The translations under genes were made by a program, and so were the position numbers. 64,000 nt of DNA from Streptomyces rishiriensis. Its GTDB lineage: Bacteria; Actinomycetota; Actinomycetes; Streptomycetales; Streptomycetaceae. This document shows, piece after piece, positions 1 through 9,897 of the stretch (its first letter is position 1; each line of letters begins with the position of its first letter). The stretch lies in contig NZ_JAUSWV010000002.1 in NCBI RefSeq assembly GCF_030815485.1, positions 434,001-498,000 on the forward strand, read 5' to 3'. The notes under the pieces were generated by a model, which saw only the letters and a list, made by a program, of their open reading frames with translations, did not search any database and was not told the DNA's origin.

Positions 1-774
1 GTCTCACGGGACTTCGATCTGGTCATCGGCGCGGACGGATTGCACTCCAACGTCCGTCGGCTCGCCTTCGGCCCGGAGGAGGACTATGTGAGCCACCTCG
101 GCTACTACGCCGCCACCTGGATGATGCCCAACGACTCCGGCCTGGGAAGCGGCTCGGTCGGCTACAACGCGCCGGGGCGCCTGGCCTCGGTCGGCGCCGA
201 CCACCGCGACCCGGCACAGGCAGGGGCGTTCGTCGTCTTCGCCGCGCCTGAACTGCCGTACGACCGCCATGACCGCGAACAGCACAAGCAACTGATCGGC
301 AGCGCGTTCGCCGGTCTCGGCTGGGAGGTGCCCCGACTGCTCGCCTCACTGCAGCAGGCCCCTGACCTGTACTTCGACTCGATCAGCCGCGTGGACGTGG
401 AAACCTGGTCCGCAGGGCGAGTGTGCCTCGTCGGCGACGCCGCCTGCGGGGCCACCATCGGCGGCATGGGGACAGGAACCGCGGTGGTCGCCGCCTACGT
501 GCTCGCCGGTGAACTCGCGCGAGCCCGGGGCGACTACCGGGCGGCCTTCACCCAGTACGAGGCCAGGCTCCGAAAGTACGCCCAGGGCTGCCAGGCAGGT
601 GGCAACCGCACCGGGAAATTCCTCGCCCCCCGCACCGCCACCGGCATACGTCTTCGCAACACCGCGCTGTCCCGCCCCATGGTCCTGAACGGAATGCTCA
701 AGCTGGGAGAGAAGGTCAGCAGCACCGTAGACCTGCCCGACTATCCAGTAGACCCCGACCGCGTCATGCGATGA
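1..774 (+). CDS. FAD-dependent aromatic monooxygenase, 5' end outside window
   Basis: The reading frame is open from base 1 and ends at 774, so only the C-terminal ~257 residues are present. It resembles PHBH/TetX-type flavin hydroxylases, which use NAD(P)H and O2 to hydroxylate aromatic or polyketide substrates in the cytosol. An ADG motif (VIGADGLHSNVRR) lies near the start of the fragment, and the FAD-ribityl GD motif (CLVGDAACG) follows about 130 residues later. The N-terminal GxGxxG Rossmann motif must lie upstream. It converges on a condensation-domain gene, so it may be the edge of a secondary-metabolite cluster; the substrate cannot be read from the sequence. Confidence 0.85.
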   Translation, partial: VSRDFDLVIGADGLHSNVRRLAFGPEEDYVSHLGYYAATWMMPNDSGLGSGSVGYNAPGRLASVGADHRDPAQAGAFVVFAAPELPYDRHDREQHKQLIGSAFAGLGWEVPRLLASLQQAPDLYFDSISRVDVETWSAGRVCLVGDAACGATIGGMGTGTAVVAAYVLAGELARARGDYRAAFTQYEARLRKYAQGCQAGGNRTGKFLAPRTATGIRLRNTALSRPMVLNGMLKLGEKVSSTVDLPDYPVDPDRVMR

Positions 775-991
775 CCTGATCACGCCCGAAGCTTCCTCCG
801 CCGAGTCGCTGGAGCAGTCGGTGTCCCCCGTGGCGGAGGCGACGACCCGCAGGCACGGTCGGATCCTCACTTGCGCGGGCCGTCTGTGCGCACCGGACCA
901 TCGACGCGTTGGGGTGCCGGCGGTAGTACGTGTACGCCCTGCCTGCGGCGCGCGCCTCCGGCTCCCTGCGCCGGCACCGGTCGCCGACGCC

Positions 992-2377
992 TCACGTCCT
1001 GGCCGAGCCTGACAGTGCGCCCAGGCGTTCACGGAGGTGGTGCAGGATCGAGCGTGCGGTGTCCGGGCCGTGATAGGCCGTCTCGTGGCGCAGTGCCCCC
1101 GACAGGCGGGCGTCCTGCGTCATGGTGAGACTGAGCGCGAGCGTGGCCGCCGCCGCATCGGACGCCTGGCGGGTGGCGTAGGTCAAACGGGAGAAGTCCT
1201 GGTATATAGGCATGATTTCGGTGCGCATCGCGTGCATCGGGGTGGCGTCGTCGCGCTGCCGGTCCAGGGCCCAGCCGGTCACCCCGTGCAGGCGCAGCGC
1301 GGCGTGTCCGAGGCCGTACCGAAAGAAGCCGGCGTCGCCGCTGCGGCCCAGCACGGTCTCGGCGAGCAGCCCGAACGGCAGGTCGACGGTGGCCGAGGCC
1401 TCGCGGACGGCCTCGTGCGCCTGCCGCAGCAGCCGGTGTCCGCCGTCCTGCGACACGTCCACCGGGATCTGCACCATGTTGGCGAACTCACCGACGGCGG
1501 TGCGATGTTCGGGCCGCAGCCGGCCGTGGGACGGCGTGGAGAAAATCATCCTTTCCCGGCCGAAGTGATGGCCGAGGGCGCCGGCGAACGCCGCGATCAG
1601 CAACGAGTACAGGGAGACCCTGGCGGCCCGGGCGGCGTGCAGAAGTCGCCGTGTCTGCTCGGTGGAGAAGTCGAGGGGTTCCTCGTCGTAGCAGTGGCGC
1701 AGCGCCGGGGGCCCGGCGGTGCGGCCTGGCAGCAGGTCCCCGGCGCCGTACGCTCGTAACAACGCGGCCCGGGCGGCCAGGCGGGCCGCACGGTCGTCCA
1801 GGGCCGGGCGGGTGGACTCGGCGCGGATGAGGTCGAGGTAGGAGAAGGCGGGCCGCAGCGGTGCCCCGGCGGCCACCCTCCGGTTGTACGCGTGGGCCAG
1901 GTCGCTGAGGAAGAGGCGGTGGCTGGCCGCGTCGAACACCAGGTGGTGGAAGCTGGTGAGCAGGACGTGGTGGTCGGGGGCCGCGCGCAGCAGGTAGGCG
2001 CGTCCCAGGGCTTCGGTGACGTCGAAGGGGCGGGTGCTGAGGTCCACCAGGAGCGCGTACGGCCGCGCGGGCAGCACGGCCTCCTCCAGCGGCAGAGGCG
2101 TTGCGCGAAGCGTCTGGTGGGGCCGGATGACGTCGGCGGCCTGCTCCGGCGGCCCGTCCAGCCGCAGGCGCAGGGCGTCATGGTGGAGTGTGACCTCGGC
2201 GAAGGCCTCTCGCAGCGCGCCGGCGTCCAGCGGCCCCAGGAGCCGCAGGGCGGTCGAGCAGTCGATCGATACCACCGCGAAATAGGGCTTTTCGTGGCAG
2301 CGCTCCCACTCCCAGCACATTTCCTGGCGCGAGGAGAGCGGAAGTGCCGGGTGCCGGGGGCCGGTGGTCGTTTTCAT
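992..2377 (-). CDS. Free-standing NRPS condensation-domain protein
   Basis: A 461-residue protein the size of one condensation domain, with no adenylation or carrier domain attached. Core motifs are a PLSSRQ box at residues 13-18 (C1-like) and HHLVFDA at 144-150, which fits the catalytic HHxxxD pattern with Ala in place of the usual Gly. Such proteins make amide or ester bonds between carrier-bound or soluble acyl partners. The ATG at 2377 was chosen because family similarity begins there and AAGG lies about 10 bases upstream; the frame stays open further upstream but reads as low-complexity sequence. It converges on the flavin monooxygenase at the window edge. An acyltransferase of the same fold (PapA-like) is the main alternative. 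Confidence 0.8.
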   Translation of the reverse strand: MKTTTGPRHPALPLSSRQEMCWEWERCHEKPYFAVVSIDCSTALRLLGPLDAGALREAFAEVTLHHDALRLRLDGPPEQAADVIRPHQTLRATPLPLEEAVLPARPYALLVDLSTRPFDVTEALGRAYLLRAAPDHHVLLTSFHHLVFDAASHRLFLSDLAHAYNRRVAAGAPLRPAFSYLDLIRAESTRPALDDRAARLAARAALLRAYGAGDLLPGRTAGPPALRHCYDEEPLDFSTEQTRRLLHAARAARVSLYSLLIAAFAGALGHHFGRERMIFSTPSHGRLRPEHRTAVGEFANMVQIPVDVSQDGGHRLLRQAHEAVREASATVDLPFGLLAETVLGRSGDAGFFRYGLGHAALRLHGVTGWALDRQRDDATPMHAMRTEIMPIYQDFSRLTYATRQASDAAAATLALSLTMTQDARLSGALRHETAYHGPDTARSILHHLRERLGALSGSART

Positions 2378-3055
2378 GCCCTGCCTTGGGGTCGGGTACT
2401 GCGGGACAGAGTTGGGGCCGACGCCGGTTCTGTGAGGAAGGCGCCGTCGACGGTCAGGTGGTGGAACTGCCCTACTAGGACGTGCTCCTGAGGGCGCCTC
2501 TGTCAAGGACGGCAAGACGGCCGCACAACTCGTCCAACGAGCCCCACCGTCGCCCTGATCACGGCCGGCCCGGCAGCGACCGCCGGCCCGGCAACCATGG
2601 ACGGCCGGCCTGTTCACGCTGCGCCTTGGCGATTGAGGCACAGCTGGTCTCCCACGTCTCGTGTGGTACCGAGGCGCGGCGAGGATGCCGACGTACGCCG
2701 TCTTGGGCCGGTCGCGCCACGCCGCGATGCACGCGCCGCTCTTCCGGCGGTGCTCGACCCCGAATTCCGGTGAACGCCGTGGCCGAGTTCCTGAGTCCGG
2801 GCGACGGTATGCAGCTGGCACCTGGCCAGCCCCACCGGCCGGGAGCCGCCCAAAGTGAACGACGACTTCAGCGTGGGTCAACTTCCATGGGCGAAGGGCC
2901 TCTTGCGCGCACGCTTGCTTCGCGGCCCGTGGTCTTCCCGATGTCCGAAGGTCGTCGACAGAGCTCGCACCTCTCCGCCCGGCCCAGGGTCTGCAGCCGA
3001 TGGCGCCGAGGACGAGCACGATTCCCGGACCGCTCGCGGGCGGTCGAAGAACGCG
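2378..3055. other. Intergenic region without a recognisable gene
   Basis: About 680 bases between the PucR stop and the condensation-domain start. Several frames stay open on both strands, but their translations are Arg/Pro/Ala-rich and match no family I know. Around 2560-2610 there are clustered GGCCGGCC-type palindromes. It should contain the promoter of the condensation-domain gene, but no convincing -35/-10 pair was seen. Confidence 0.5.
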
Positions 3056-4195
3056 TCAGCCGGCCCGAAGACCGACCGCCAGCGTCAGTTCAAGGACCCG
3101 GTGCGGCAACCCGAGATCCGGAAACAGCTCCCGCAGCTGCGACATCCGGTACCGGACGGTCTGGGGATGGACGAACAACGCCGCCGCCACCTCTTCCCGC
3201 CTGCCCTGGTGCAGCAGCCACGCCCGCAACGTCTCCTCCAGCCGCCGCGCGGTCGCGGCAGGCAGGGTCCGCAAGGGTGCGAGGGCTCGGGCACGCAGGT
3301 CTGCGAACGCGTCCATGTCGGCACTCAGCACCAGCTCGGGCAGGTGGTCCTCGGTGTCGCGAATATCAGAGGAGAGGGAGCGCGCGCGTACGGCTCGGGC
3401 GTACGAGTCGGACGCACGAGTCCAAGGCCGGGCCGGGCCGACCACGGCGGTGCGGTCGGTCAGCTGCCTCAAGAGATGTGATCGGTCGGCATCGGGGACG
3501 AGCAGCACGCCGAAGGCGTCCGGCAGATCGTCGAGGACGAGGGTGCTCGGGTCGAGCGTGCGGTAGGCCGGCCGGGCCTGGGCGGCGGGCAGCAGGACCG
3601 CGGTCAGCGAGACCGGAGGCTGCCAGCCGGCCCGTTGAGCAGAGGCAAGCAGCGCGTCCGGGCTCGCGCCGGCGAGGAGGTCGCGGACCAGTTGTTCCAG
3701 GTGGCGCTCATGAGCCCGGCCACGGGCGGCCAGTTCGTCGGCGTGGCCAGCGGCGCTCGCGGCGGAAAGCTCGTCGATGTAGGCGAAGGTCAGCTCGGCG
3801 AACTTGGCTACCTCGGCGGCGGGCAGACCTGCGGGTACGGCACCCGCTGCCAGGCATCGCCAGGCCACGCGGGCGCCGAACCGGTAGGCGCTGAGCAGGG
3901 CGTCCATCGAACGGCCGTCGCGCACCTCGCCGCGGCCCAGCTCGTAGGCTGCGTCACCGGCGTCGCCGCCTGTGGTGTTCCCGCTCGCGAGGTCCAGGTA
4001 GTGGCCCAGGGCGGTGCGGACCGCTCGGCGGATGGTGCCGCCCATGCTGCCCGAAAGGGCGTTGGCGTAGGGAGGGACTTCGTCGATGATCGCCTGGACG
4101 ACCTCATCGGCGGTGGTCTTCAGCGTGGCCCGAAGTGCGGTGACCGTCGTCTCATTCAGGGCCAGTTCGGTGGCCCTCTGGATCGCATGGCTCAT
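3056..4195 (-). CDS. PucR-family transcriptional regulator
   Basis: A 379-residue protein whose last ~55 residues form the PucR/CdaR C-terminal helix-turn-helix. The signature is VHPQTVRYRMSQLREL followed by a hydrophobic ELTLAVGL helix. The N-terminal part is mostly alpha-helical and resembles the RsbRD/GGDEF-like region seen in actinobacterial PucR proteins. It starts with the ATG at 4195 and diverges from the ferredoxin reductase and desaturase genes with an 86-base gap. It therefore probably controls that lipid-modifying pair. In actinobacteria such PucR genes often sit beside desaturase/reductase pairs; the assignment of target here is inference. Confidence 0.85.
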   Translation of the reverse strand: MSHAIQRATELALNETTVTALRATLKTTADEVVQAIIDEVPPYANALSGSMGGTIRRAVRTALGHYLDLASGNTTGGDAGDAAYELGRGEVRDGRSMDALLSAYRFGARVAWRCLAAGAVPAGLPAAEVAKFAELTFAYIDELSAASAAGHADELAARGRAHERHLEQLVRDLLAGASPDALLASAQRAGWQPPVSLTAVLLPAAQARPAYRTLDPSTLVLDDLPDAFGVLLVPDADRSHLLRQLTDRTAVVGPARPWTRASDSYARAVRARSLSSDIRDTEDHLPELVLSADMDAFADLRARALAPLRTLPAATARRLEETLRAWLLHQGRREEVAAALFVHPQTVRYRMSQLRELFPDLGLPHRVLELTLAVGLRAG

Positions 4196-4234
4196 GTTTT
4201 GTTCCCTACGAACAATTCAGTCGACCAGATTTAC

Positions 4235-4250
4235 GTCCTGCGGACAGGAC
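4235..4250. promoter_or_regulatory. Inverted repeat between pucR and ferredoxin reductase genes
   Basis: A perfect GTCCTG-CGGA-CAGGAC repeat (6-4-6) lies centrally in the 86-base divergent gap. It is flanked by two TTTACG copies at about 4230 and 4251, so the whole element has a 21-base periodicity. It is a candidate operator for the PucR protein or another regulator of both directions. Confidence 0.5.
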
Positions 4251-4281
4251 TTTACGCCTTGAGGCGCATCAAGCTGGTGTC

Positions 4282-5337
4282 ATGACGAGTGCAGCCCTCC
4301 GCAGCAGGGCGTGGAAAATGTTGGAGATGGTCACGACGCCGCTGCTGCCGTCGGACTACCTCGACCTGGTCAGCCCGCTGCGCGCGGGCGCTGACCTGCG
4401 CGGTCGCATCGAGGCCGTGCACCCCGAGACGAGTGACGCCGCGACCATCGTGATCAGGCCGGGACGGGGCTGGCGAGGCCACACGGCCGGTCAGTACGTG
4501 CGGATCGGGGTCGACGTCGACGGGGTGCGCCTGTGGCGTGCCTACTCGGTCACCTCGCCGACGAACCGCCAGGACGGCCGCATCACGGTCACCGTGAAGG
4601 CGATCCCGGACGGCAAGGTCAGCAACCACCTGGTCCGCAGGGTGAAACCGGGGACGCTGATCCAGCTCGACCAGGCGACCGGTGACTTCGTGCTGCCGGA
4701 GGCCAAGCCCGCCAAGGTGCTCTACCTGACGGCCGGCAGCGGCATCACGCCCGTGATGGGCATGCTCCGCGACATCGAGTTCGACGACGTCGTCATGGTC
4801 CACTCCGCGCCCCAGCCGCAAGACGTGATCTTCCGCGACGATCTGCACGCCCTGGTCGCGGACAAGAAGCTGCGTCTGACCGAGTTGCACACCGACACGG
4901 ACGGCATGCTCGACATCGCCCGTCTCGACGAACTCGTGCCCGACTGGACCGAGCGCGAGACCTGGGCTTGCGGGCCCGCAGGCATGCTCGACGCCGCCGA
5001 AAAGCACTGGAGCGAGCACGGCGTCCAAGAGCGCCTGCACACCGAACGCTTCCGCCCCAGCATCGTCGTCGCCGGCGACGGCGGCGAGGTCACGTTCAGC
5101 ACCACCGGCAAGACCGTCGACGCGGACGGCGCCACGCCGTTGCTGGACGTCGGCGAGGAGGCCGGCGTGCTCATGCCGTCCGGGTGCCGCATGGGCATCT
5201 GCTTCGGCTGCGTCACGCCGCTCAAGGCGGGTGCCGTCCGCGACCTGCGCACCGGCGAGATCACCGAGGCCGAGCCGGGCGTCCTCATCCAGACCTGCGT
5301 GTCCGCCGCGGCGGGCCCCTGCGACATCGAACGGTAG
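4282..5337 (+). CDS. Ferredoxin reductase (FAD/NAD(P)H plus 2Fe-2S), desaturase partner
   Basis: A 351-residue electron-transfer protein. The flavin-binding RAYS motif is at 86-89, the nucleotide-binding GSGITP at 152-157 and CGPAGM at 230-235. A C-terminal plant-type [2Fe-2S] domain carries Cys302, Cys307, Cys310 and Cys339. The layout matches mycobacterial Rv3230c, the oxidoreductase that feeds electrons from NADPH to the membrane desaturase DesA3. The desaturase gene follows after 7 bases, which strongly supports that role. No clear Shine-Dalgarno precedes the ATG at 4282; the internal ATG at 4318 is an alternative start. Confidence 0.9.
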   Translation: MTSAALRSRAWKMLEMVTTPLLPSDYLDLVSPLRAGADLRGRIEAVHPETSDAATIVIRPGRGWRGHTAGQYVRIGVDVDGVRLWRAYSVTSPTNRQDGRITVTVKAIPDGKVSNHLVRRVKPGTLIQLDQATGDFVLPEAKPAKVLYLTAGSGITPVMGMLRDIEFDDVVMVHSAPQPQDVIFRDDLHALVADKKLRLTELHTDTDGMLDIARLDELVPDWTERETWACGPAGMLDAAEKHWSEHGVQERLHTERFRPSIVVAGDGGEVTFSTTGKTVDADGATPLLDVGEEAGVLMPSGCRMGICFGCVTPLKAGAVRDLRTGEITEAEPGVLIQTCVSAAAGPCDIER

Positions 5338-5344
5338 GAGCATC

Positions 5345-6478
5345 TTGACCGCCATCGACCCCACCGCCCACCTGACCGCGGAGCAGATCGAGGAGCTCGG
5401 CCGCGAGCTGGACGCGATCCGCGACGAGGTGATCGCCGGCCGCGGCGAGAAAGACGCCGCCTACATCCGCAAGGTCATCTCGGCGCAGCGCAAGCTCGAG
5501 CTGGTCAGCAGGGGCGTGTTGCTGTTCTCGATCTTCCCGCCCGCATGGCTGATCGGCACCGCAGGCCTGTCCGTGGCGAAGATCATGGACAACATGGAGA
5601 TCGGCCACAACATCCTGCACGGCCAGTGGGACTGGATGCGGGACCCGAAGATCCACTCCACCACCTGGGACTGGGATCACGTCTCGCCGGCCGAGCAGTG
5701 GAAGCACTCGCACAACGAGCTGCACCACACGTACACCAACGTGATCGGCAAGGACAACGACCTCGGCTACGGCATCATGCGTGTCGACGAGGACCAGAAG
5801 TGGCACCCGTTCCACCTCGGCCAGCCGCTGTGGAACTTCATCAACGCCTGCTTCTTCGAGTACGGCATCGCGGCGTACGACCTGGAACTCGGCAAGAACC
5901 TGAGCAAGCGCCGCCGCAAGAGCCCGGAGTTCCGCGCGCGGGCCAGGGCCGTGGGCCGCAAGATCCGCAAGCAGGTGCTCAAGGACTACGTGATCCACCC
6001 GCTGCTGTCGGGCCCGTCCTTCCCCACCACGCTCGCCGCCACGTTCACCGCGAACCTGGTCCGCAACCTCTGGACCCACTCGGTGATCATGTGCGGGCAC
6101 TTCCCCGAGGGCGTGCAGGTCTTCGAGCGCCGGTCGATCAGGGGCGAGACGCGCGGCCAGTGGTACCTGCGCCAGATGATGGGCTCGGCGAACATCAGCG
6201 GCAGCAAGGCCATGCACTTCATGACCGGCAACCTGTCCCACCAGATCGAGCACCACCTGTTCCCGGACCTGCCGAGCAACCGGTATGCCGAGGTCGCGGT
6301 GAAGGTGCGCGCGTTGTTCGAGAAGTACGAGCTGGACTACGTCACCGGGCCGCTGCCCAAGCAGGTGTTCTCCGCATGGCACAAGGTTTTCCGGCTCTCA
6401 CTGCCGAACAAGAAGCCCAAGGTCAAGACGCCCAAGGTCAAGACGCCGGACCGCGAGCAGGAGCTCGTCGCGGCCTGA
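5345..6478 (+). CDS. Membrane acyl-CoA/acyl-lipid desaturase, DesA3-like
   Basis: A 377-residue integral membrane di-iron desaturase that introduces a double bond in fatty acyl chains. The three histidine boxes are GHNILH (His88, His92), HSHNELHH (121-128) and HQIEHH (299-304). Hydrophobic segments lie near residues 55-75 and 225-250. The TTG at 5345 is favoured because GGAG (5337-5340) overlaps the reductase stop codon just upstream and family similarity begins there; the frame is open further 5'. The C-terminus carries a Lys-rich duplicated PKVKT element. It forms a two-gene operon with the preceding reductase, as in mycobacterial DesA3/Rv3230c, so it probably makes oleoyl-type monounsaturated acyl chains. 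Confidence 0.9.
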   Translation: MTAIDPTAHLTAEQIEELGRELDAIRDEVIAGRGEKDAAYIRKVISAQRKLELVSRGVLLFSIFPPAWLIGTAGLSVAKIMDNMEIGHNILHGQWDWMRDPKIHSTTWDWDHVSPAEQWKHSHNELHHTYTNVIGKDNDLGYGIMRVDEDQKWHPFHLGQPLWNFINACFFEYGIAAYDLELGKNLSKRRRKSPEFRARARAVGRKIRKQVLKDYVIHPLLSGPSFPTTLAATFTANLVRNLWTHSVIMCGHFPEGVQVFERRSIRGETRGQWYLRQMMGSANISGSKAMHFMTGNLSHQIEHHLFPDLPSNRYAEVAVKVRALFEKYELDYVTGPLPKQVFSAWHKVFRLSLPNKKPKVKTPKVKTPDREQELVAA

Positions 6479-6576
6479 TTCCCGGTACGGGTTCAGAGCT
6501 TTCTGGGAAGCTGGCCGCCTGCCAGCGCGACGCCATCGAGGCCTACGCCGGCACCCGGCCGAGCTGAACAGCGGCA

Positions 6577-6613
6577 CCAGCGCCATCGCGGGAGCGACCC
6601 GCGATGGCGCTGG
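6577..6613. terminator. Bidirectional hairpin between desaturase and transketolase
   Basis: A perfect 16-bp stem (arms starting CCAGCGCCATCG) closes a 5-base AGCGA loop. It lies about 100 bases after the desaturase stop and about 130 bases after the transketolase stop on the other strand. There is no T tract, as is usual in high-GC actinobacteria. Confidence 0.85.
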
Positions 6614-6740
6614 CTGCCTGCCACGGCAAGCGGGCGGTGCTCGATTCCGAAGGACCGGTTACGGCGACCTCAGCAGGCCGCCTCCCGTCTCGTGAACAAC
6701 GATCTTCCGAAGTTCGGGTAGATCAGGGGGAGCTGGCTGG

Positions 6741-8978
6741 TCAGCGATCGCCGGTGGGGCTGTGCAGGACGCCGGCGCTGTCCGGGCCGGTGGGGGCTGC
6801 CGACGGTTCCTTGGCAGCGGTAAGGCTCTGGCGAGCCGCGGCGACGACCGCGTCGGCGGTGAGGCCGAACTGCTCGTACAGCACGGTGTAGGCCGCGCTG
6901 GCGCCGTAGTGGTCCAGACCGACGATGCGGCCGGCGTCACCGACGAACTCCCGCCAGCCCATGGGCACACCGGCCTCGACGCTCACCCGGGCGCGCACTG
7001 TGGGCGGCAGCACCTGCTCACGGTAGGCCCGGTCCTGGGCCGCGAACCACTCCCAGCACGGCAGTGACACGACCCGGGTCGGGACGCCGTCGGCCTCCAG
7101 GGTTTCGCGGGCGGCGACGGCGATCTGCACCTCGGAGCCGGTGCCCATCAAGATGACCTCAGGGGTGCCGCCGGAGGCCTCGGCCAGTACGTAGCCGCCC
7201 CTGGCGACGCCCTCGGCCGACGCGAACTTCGTGCGGTCGAGGACGGGCAGGTTCTGCCGGGACAGCGCCAGTCCGGCCGGGCGGTCGTTGTGCTCGAGGA
7301 TGGTGCGCCATGCCACCGCGGTCTCGTTGGCGTCGGCCGGGCGGACGAAGTCCAGGCCGGGGATGGCCCTCAGCGCCGCGTAGTGCTCGACGGGCTGGTG
7401 GGTGGGGCCGTCCTCGCCCAGCCCGATCGAGTCGTGCGTCCACACGTAGGTGACCGGAAGCTGCATGAGCGCGGCCAGCCGCACCGCACCGCGCATGTAG
7501 TCGGAGAAGGTGAGGAACGTGCCGCCGTACACGCGGGTCCCGCCATGCAGCGCGATGCCGTTCATGATCGCGCCCATGGCGTGCTCGCGGACGCCGAAGT
7601 GCAGCGTGCGCCCGTACGGGCCACCCGACCACATCTTGGTCTGCCGGTCCGCGGGCAGGAACGAGGCCTCCCCCTTGACCGCGGTGTTGTTGCTCTCCGC
7701 CAGGTCGGCCGAACCGCCCCACAGCTCCGGCAGGACCGGGTACAGAGCGGCGAGCACCTCACCGGAGGCCTTCCGCGTGGCCACGCCCTTCGGGTCGGCG
7801 TCCCAGTTCGGCAGGTCGTCCGCCCAGCCCTGCGGCAGCCGGCGGGTGGACAGCCGCTCCAGCAACGCAGCGCCCTCGGGGTTGTCGTCCCGCCACGCGT
7901 CGAATCGCTGCTGCCACTGCGCGTGCGCCTGTCGGCCCCGTTCGGTCACCCGGCGGGCGTGCTCGAGCACCTCCGGGGCGACCTCGAAGGTCTTGTCGGG
8001 GTCGAAGCCGAGGATGTCCTTGGTCGCCCGGACCTCGTCCTCGCCCAGTGCCGATCCGTGGGCCGCGCCGGTGTTCTGCTTGTTCGGCGAGGGCCAGCCG
8101 ATGATCGTGTGCAGCACGATCAGCGAGGGACGGCCGGTCTCGGCGTGGGCGGCGGCCAGCGCGCGGTCGACCGCGGCCAGGTCCTCGCCGTCGTCAACGT
8201 GCTGGACGTGCCAGCCATAGGCCTCGTACCGTTTGCCGACGTCCTCGTTGAACGCGATGTCGGTGTTGTCCTCGATCGAGATCCGGTTGGCGTCGTAGAC
8301 CAGGACCAGGTTGCCCAGCTCCTGGGTGCCGGCCAGCGATGACGCCTCGCTGCTGACGCCTTCCTCGAGGTCGCCGTCGGAGGCGAAGGCCCAGATCGTG
8401 TGGTCGAACACACTTTCGCCCTCCGGGGCGGTGGGGTCGAACAAGCCGCGCTCGCGGCGGGCGGCCATCGCCATGCCGACGGCGTTGCCGATGCCCTGGC
8501 CCAATGGGCCGGTCGTCGTCTCGACACCCGGTGTGTGGTTGACCTCGGGGTGGCCCGGGGTCAGGGAGCCCCAGGTGCGCAGCGCCTTGAGGTCGGAGAG
8601 CTCCAGGCCGTAGCCGGAGAGAAAGAGCTGGATGTACAGGGTGAGGCTCGAGTGCCCCATCGACAACACGAAGCGGTCACGGCCGATCCAGTTCGGATCA
8701 CTCGGGTCGTGGCGCAGCCATTTCTGGAACAGCAGGTAGGCCGTGGGAGCCATGCTCATCGCGGTGCCGGGGTGGCCGTTGCCGGTTTTCTGCACCGCGT
8801 CCATCGCCAGCACGCGCACGGTGTCGATCGCGCGGCGATCGAGATCACCCATCCCCTCGGGGAGGGTGGGGTGCGGCTGGAAGGGATTGCCGGTGGGCGC
8901 GTCACTCGCGGCCTCGGCGGGGGCCTCGGGGTGAGTGCTCTTCGTCCCCGTGGCGGGGTCTGTCTGGTTGGCGGTCAT
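6741..8978 (-). CDS. tkt: Transketolase
   Basis: A 745-residue thiamine-diphosphate enzyme that moves two-carbon ketol units between sugar phosphates in the pentose phosphate pathway. Diagnostic segments are [12 protein letters not shown] near residue 70, the TPP/metal motif ASDGDLEEG, and the C-terminal half with [14 protein letters not shown]. The ATG at 8978 has GGGAG about 11 bases upstream; an in-frame upstream ATG at 9029 lacks similarity. The N-terminus carries a Thr/Pro/Ala-rich extension of roughly 45 residues. The usual actinobacterial neighbours (transaldolase, zwf) are absent, so this may be a second, solitary copy. Confidence 0.95.
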   Translation of the reverse strand: MTANQTDPATGTKSTHPEAPAEAASDAPTGNPFQPHPTLPEGMGDLDRRAIDTVRVLAMDAVQKTGNGHPGTAMSMAPTAYLLFQKWLRHDPSDPNWIGRDRFVLSMGHSSLTLYIQLFLSGYGLELSDLKALRTWGSLTPGHPEVNHTPGVETTTGPLGQGIGNAVGMAMAARRERGLFDPTAPEGESVFDHTIWAFASDGDLEEGVSSEASSLAGTQELGNLVLVYDANRISIEDNTDIAFNEDVGKRYEAYGWHVQHVDDGEDLAAVDRALAAAHAETGRPSLIVLHTIIGWPSPNKQNTGAAHGSALGEDEVRATKDILGFDPDKTFEVAPEVLEHARRVTERGRQAHAQWQQRFDAWRDDNPEGAALLERLSTRRLPQGWADDLPNWDADPKGVATRKASGEVLAALYPVLPELWGGSADLAESNNTAVKGEASFLPADRQTKMWSGGPYGRTLHFGVREHAMGAIMNGIALHGGTRVYGGTFLTFSDYMRGAVRLAALMQLPVTYVWTHDSIGLGEDGPTHQPVEHYAALRAIPGLDFVRPADANETAVAWRTILEHNDRPAGLALSRQNLPVLDRTKFASAEGVARGGYVLAEASGGTPEVILMGTGSEVQIAVAARETLEADGVPTRVVSLPCWEWFAAQDRAYREQVLPPTVRARVSVEAGVPMGWREFVGDAGRIVGLDHYGASAAYTVLYEQFGLTADAVVAAARQSLTAAKEPSAAPTGPDSAGVLHSPTGDR

Positions 8979-9186
8979 CGGTTGCGGTGCTCCCTCGGGG
9001 GTGGGGCGGTGGATGCTGCGGGCGCACAACCGGATCGGGCGCCCGCATCCGGCCGCAGTTCGGGCCGCGGCCGGGCGTCAGGCGAGTGGAGTGTCGTCCG
9101 TTGCTGTGGCGAGGTCGCCGGGGGTGTCGTGGAGAAGCAAGCCGACGCCGGACCTGCTACAGGTGGCGGGGAAGAAGCGGGGCGTG

Positions 9187-9573
9187 TCAAAACCCCTCCA
9201 CGGGGCGTTGCGGAGGACCCTCCACGGGGCGCTGCCGACCAGAGCCGGCCGGCATCAGCCAGTGACCACGCTCCCTGGGGGCCACGAGCAGATCGCGCGC
9301 AACGCGCGGCGGCGCCAGCTTCTCGAGCAGCGCGTCGACGTCCGTGCCCTGCTGTTTCCGGGCCCGGTCACCCACCCGACGCTCCAGCTCCTCGCCACGT
9401 ACGGCTGTGACCAGCTGGTCCCCGCCCCTCACGATCGGTCGTCGGTGCAGCCGCCACACTGCACAGGTCTCGACCCCCGAGCGCAGAGCCCGGTACCAGG
9501 CGAGCCCGTGCCGGTAATCGGAATCGATGAGCGTCCCGTCAGTGTCGAGGACGGCGATGGCGGCGTCGGTCAC
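9187..9573 (-). pseudogene. Truncated HAD-superfamily hydrolase
   Basis: From a GTG at 9573 the frame gives VLDTDGTLIDSDY, a HAD motif I (DxDGTL), followed by the cap-domain pattern of phosphoglycolate-phosphatase-like proteins up to ARDLLVAPRERGH. Similarity then stops, and the frame ends after a short repeat-encoded tail. A normal family member has about 220 residues with motifs II-IV; those are missing. I read it as a 3'-deleted remnant. It lies upstream of the transketolase gene on the same strand. Confidence 0.65.
9194..9231. repeat. 14-base direct repeat at the HAD deletion point
   Basis: CCCTCCACGGGGCG occurs at 9194-9207 and again at 9218-9231. The pair sits where similarity of the HAD remnant ends, so it may mark the slippage or recombination that removed the 3' half. 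Confidence 0.7.
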
Positions 9574-9897
9574 GCTCACCGGGTATCCACCCTGACGGTG
9601 CCCAACCGCAGTGGGCACCCGGGAAAGCTGCTCGACACATGGGCACCCGAATCAGCCTCGGCGCCGCCCGTGACGGCACCACGCGGTGGTGGCACCCGCG
9701 CTGACACCCCGCCCGGTCCGCCCCGGCCTCCCCAGTAAGAGCCAGTGCGCTCACCCCGGACGCGACCTCCCTGACCAGCACGGTGAACCTCGGTGATCAA
9801 GTCCGCCCCGCCGAAGACGAGTGGTGTGCCGTGGGTTCGCCCAGAGCCAGGTGAACAGTCCACCGAGAGGCGGGTGGCGAACGGCCTGGATCTCACC
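9574..9897. other. Intergenic region, nothing recognised
   Basis: About 320 bases between the HAD remnant and the MBL hydrolase stop, both on the minus strand. No coding region, hairpin or promoter stands out. Confidence 0.5.

Noticed and set aside
2482..3894. Open plus-strand frame overlapping the PucR gene
   Set aside because: The PucR HTH is clear on the other strand, and no ribosome site or family motif supports the plus frame.
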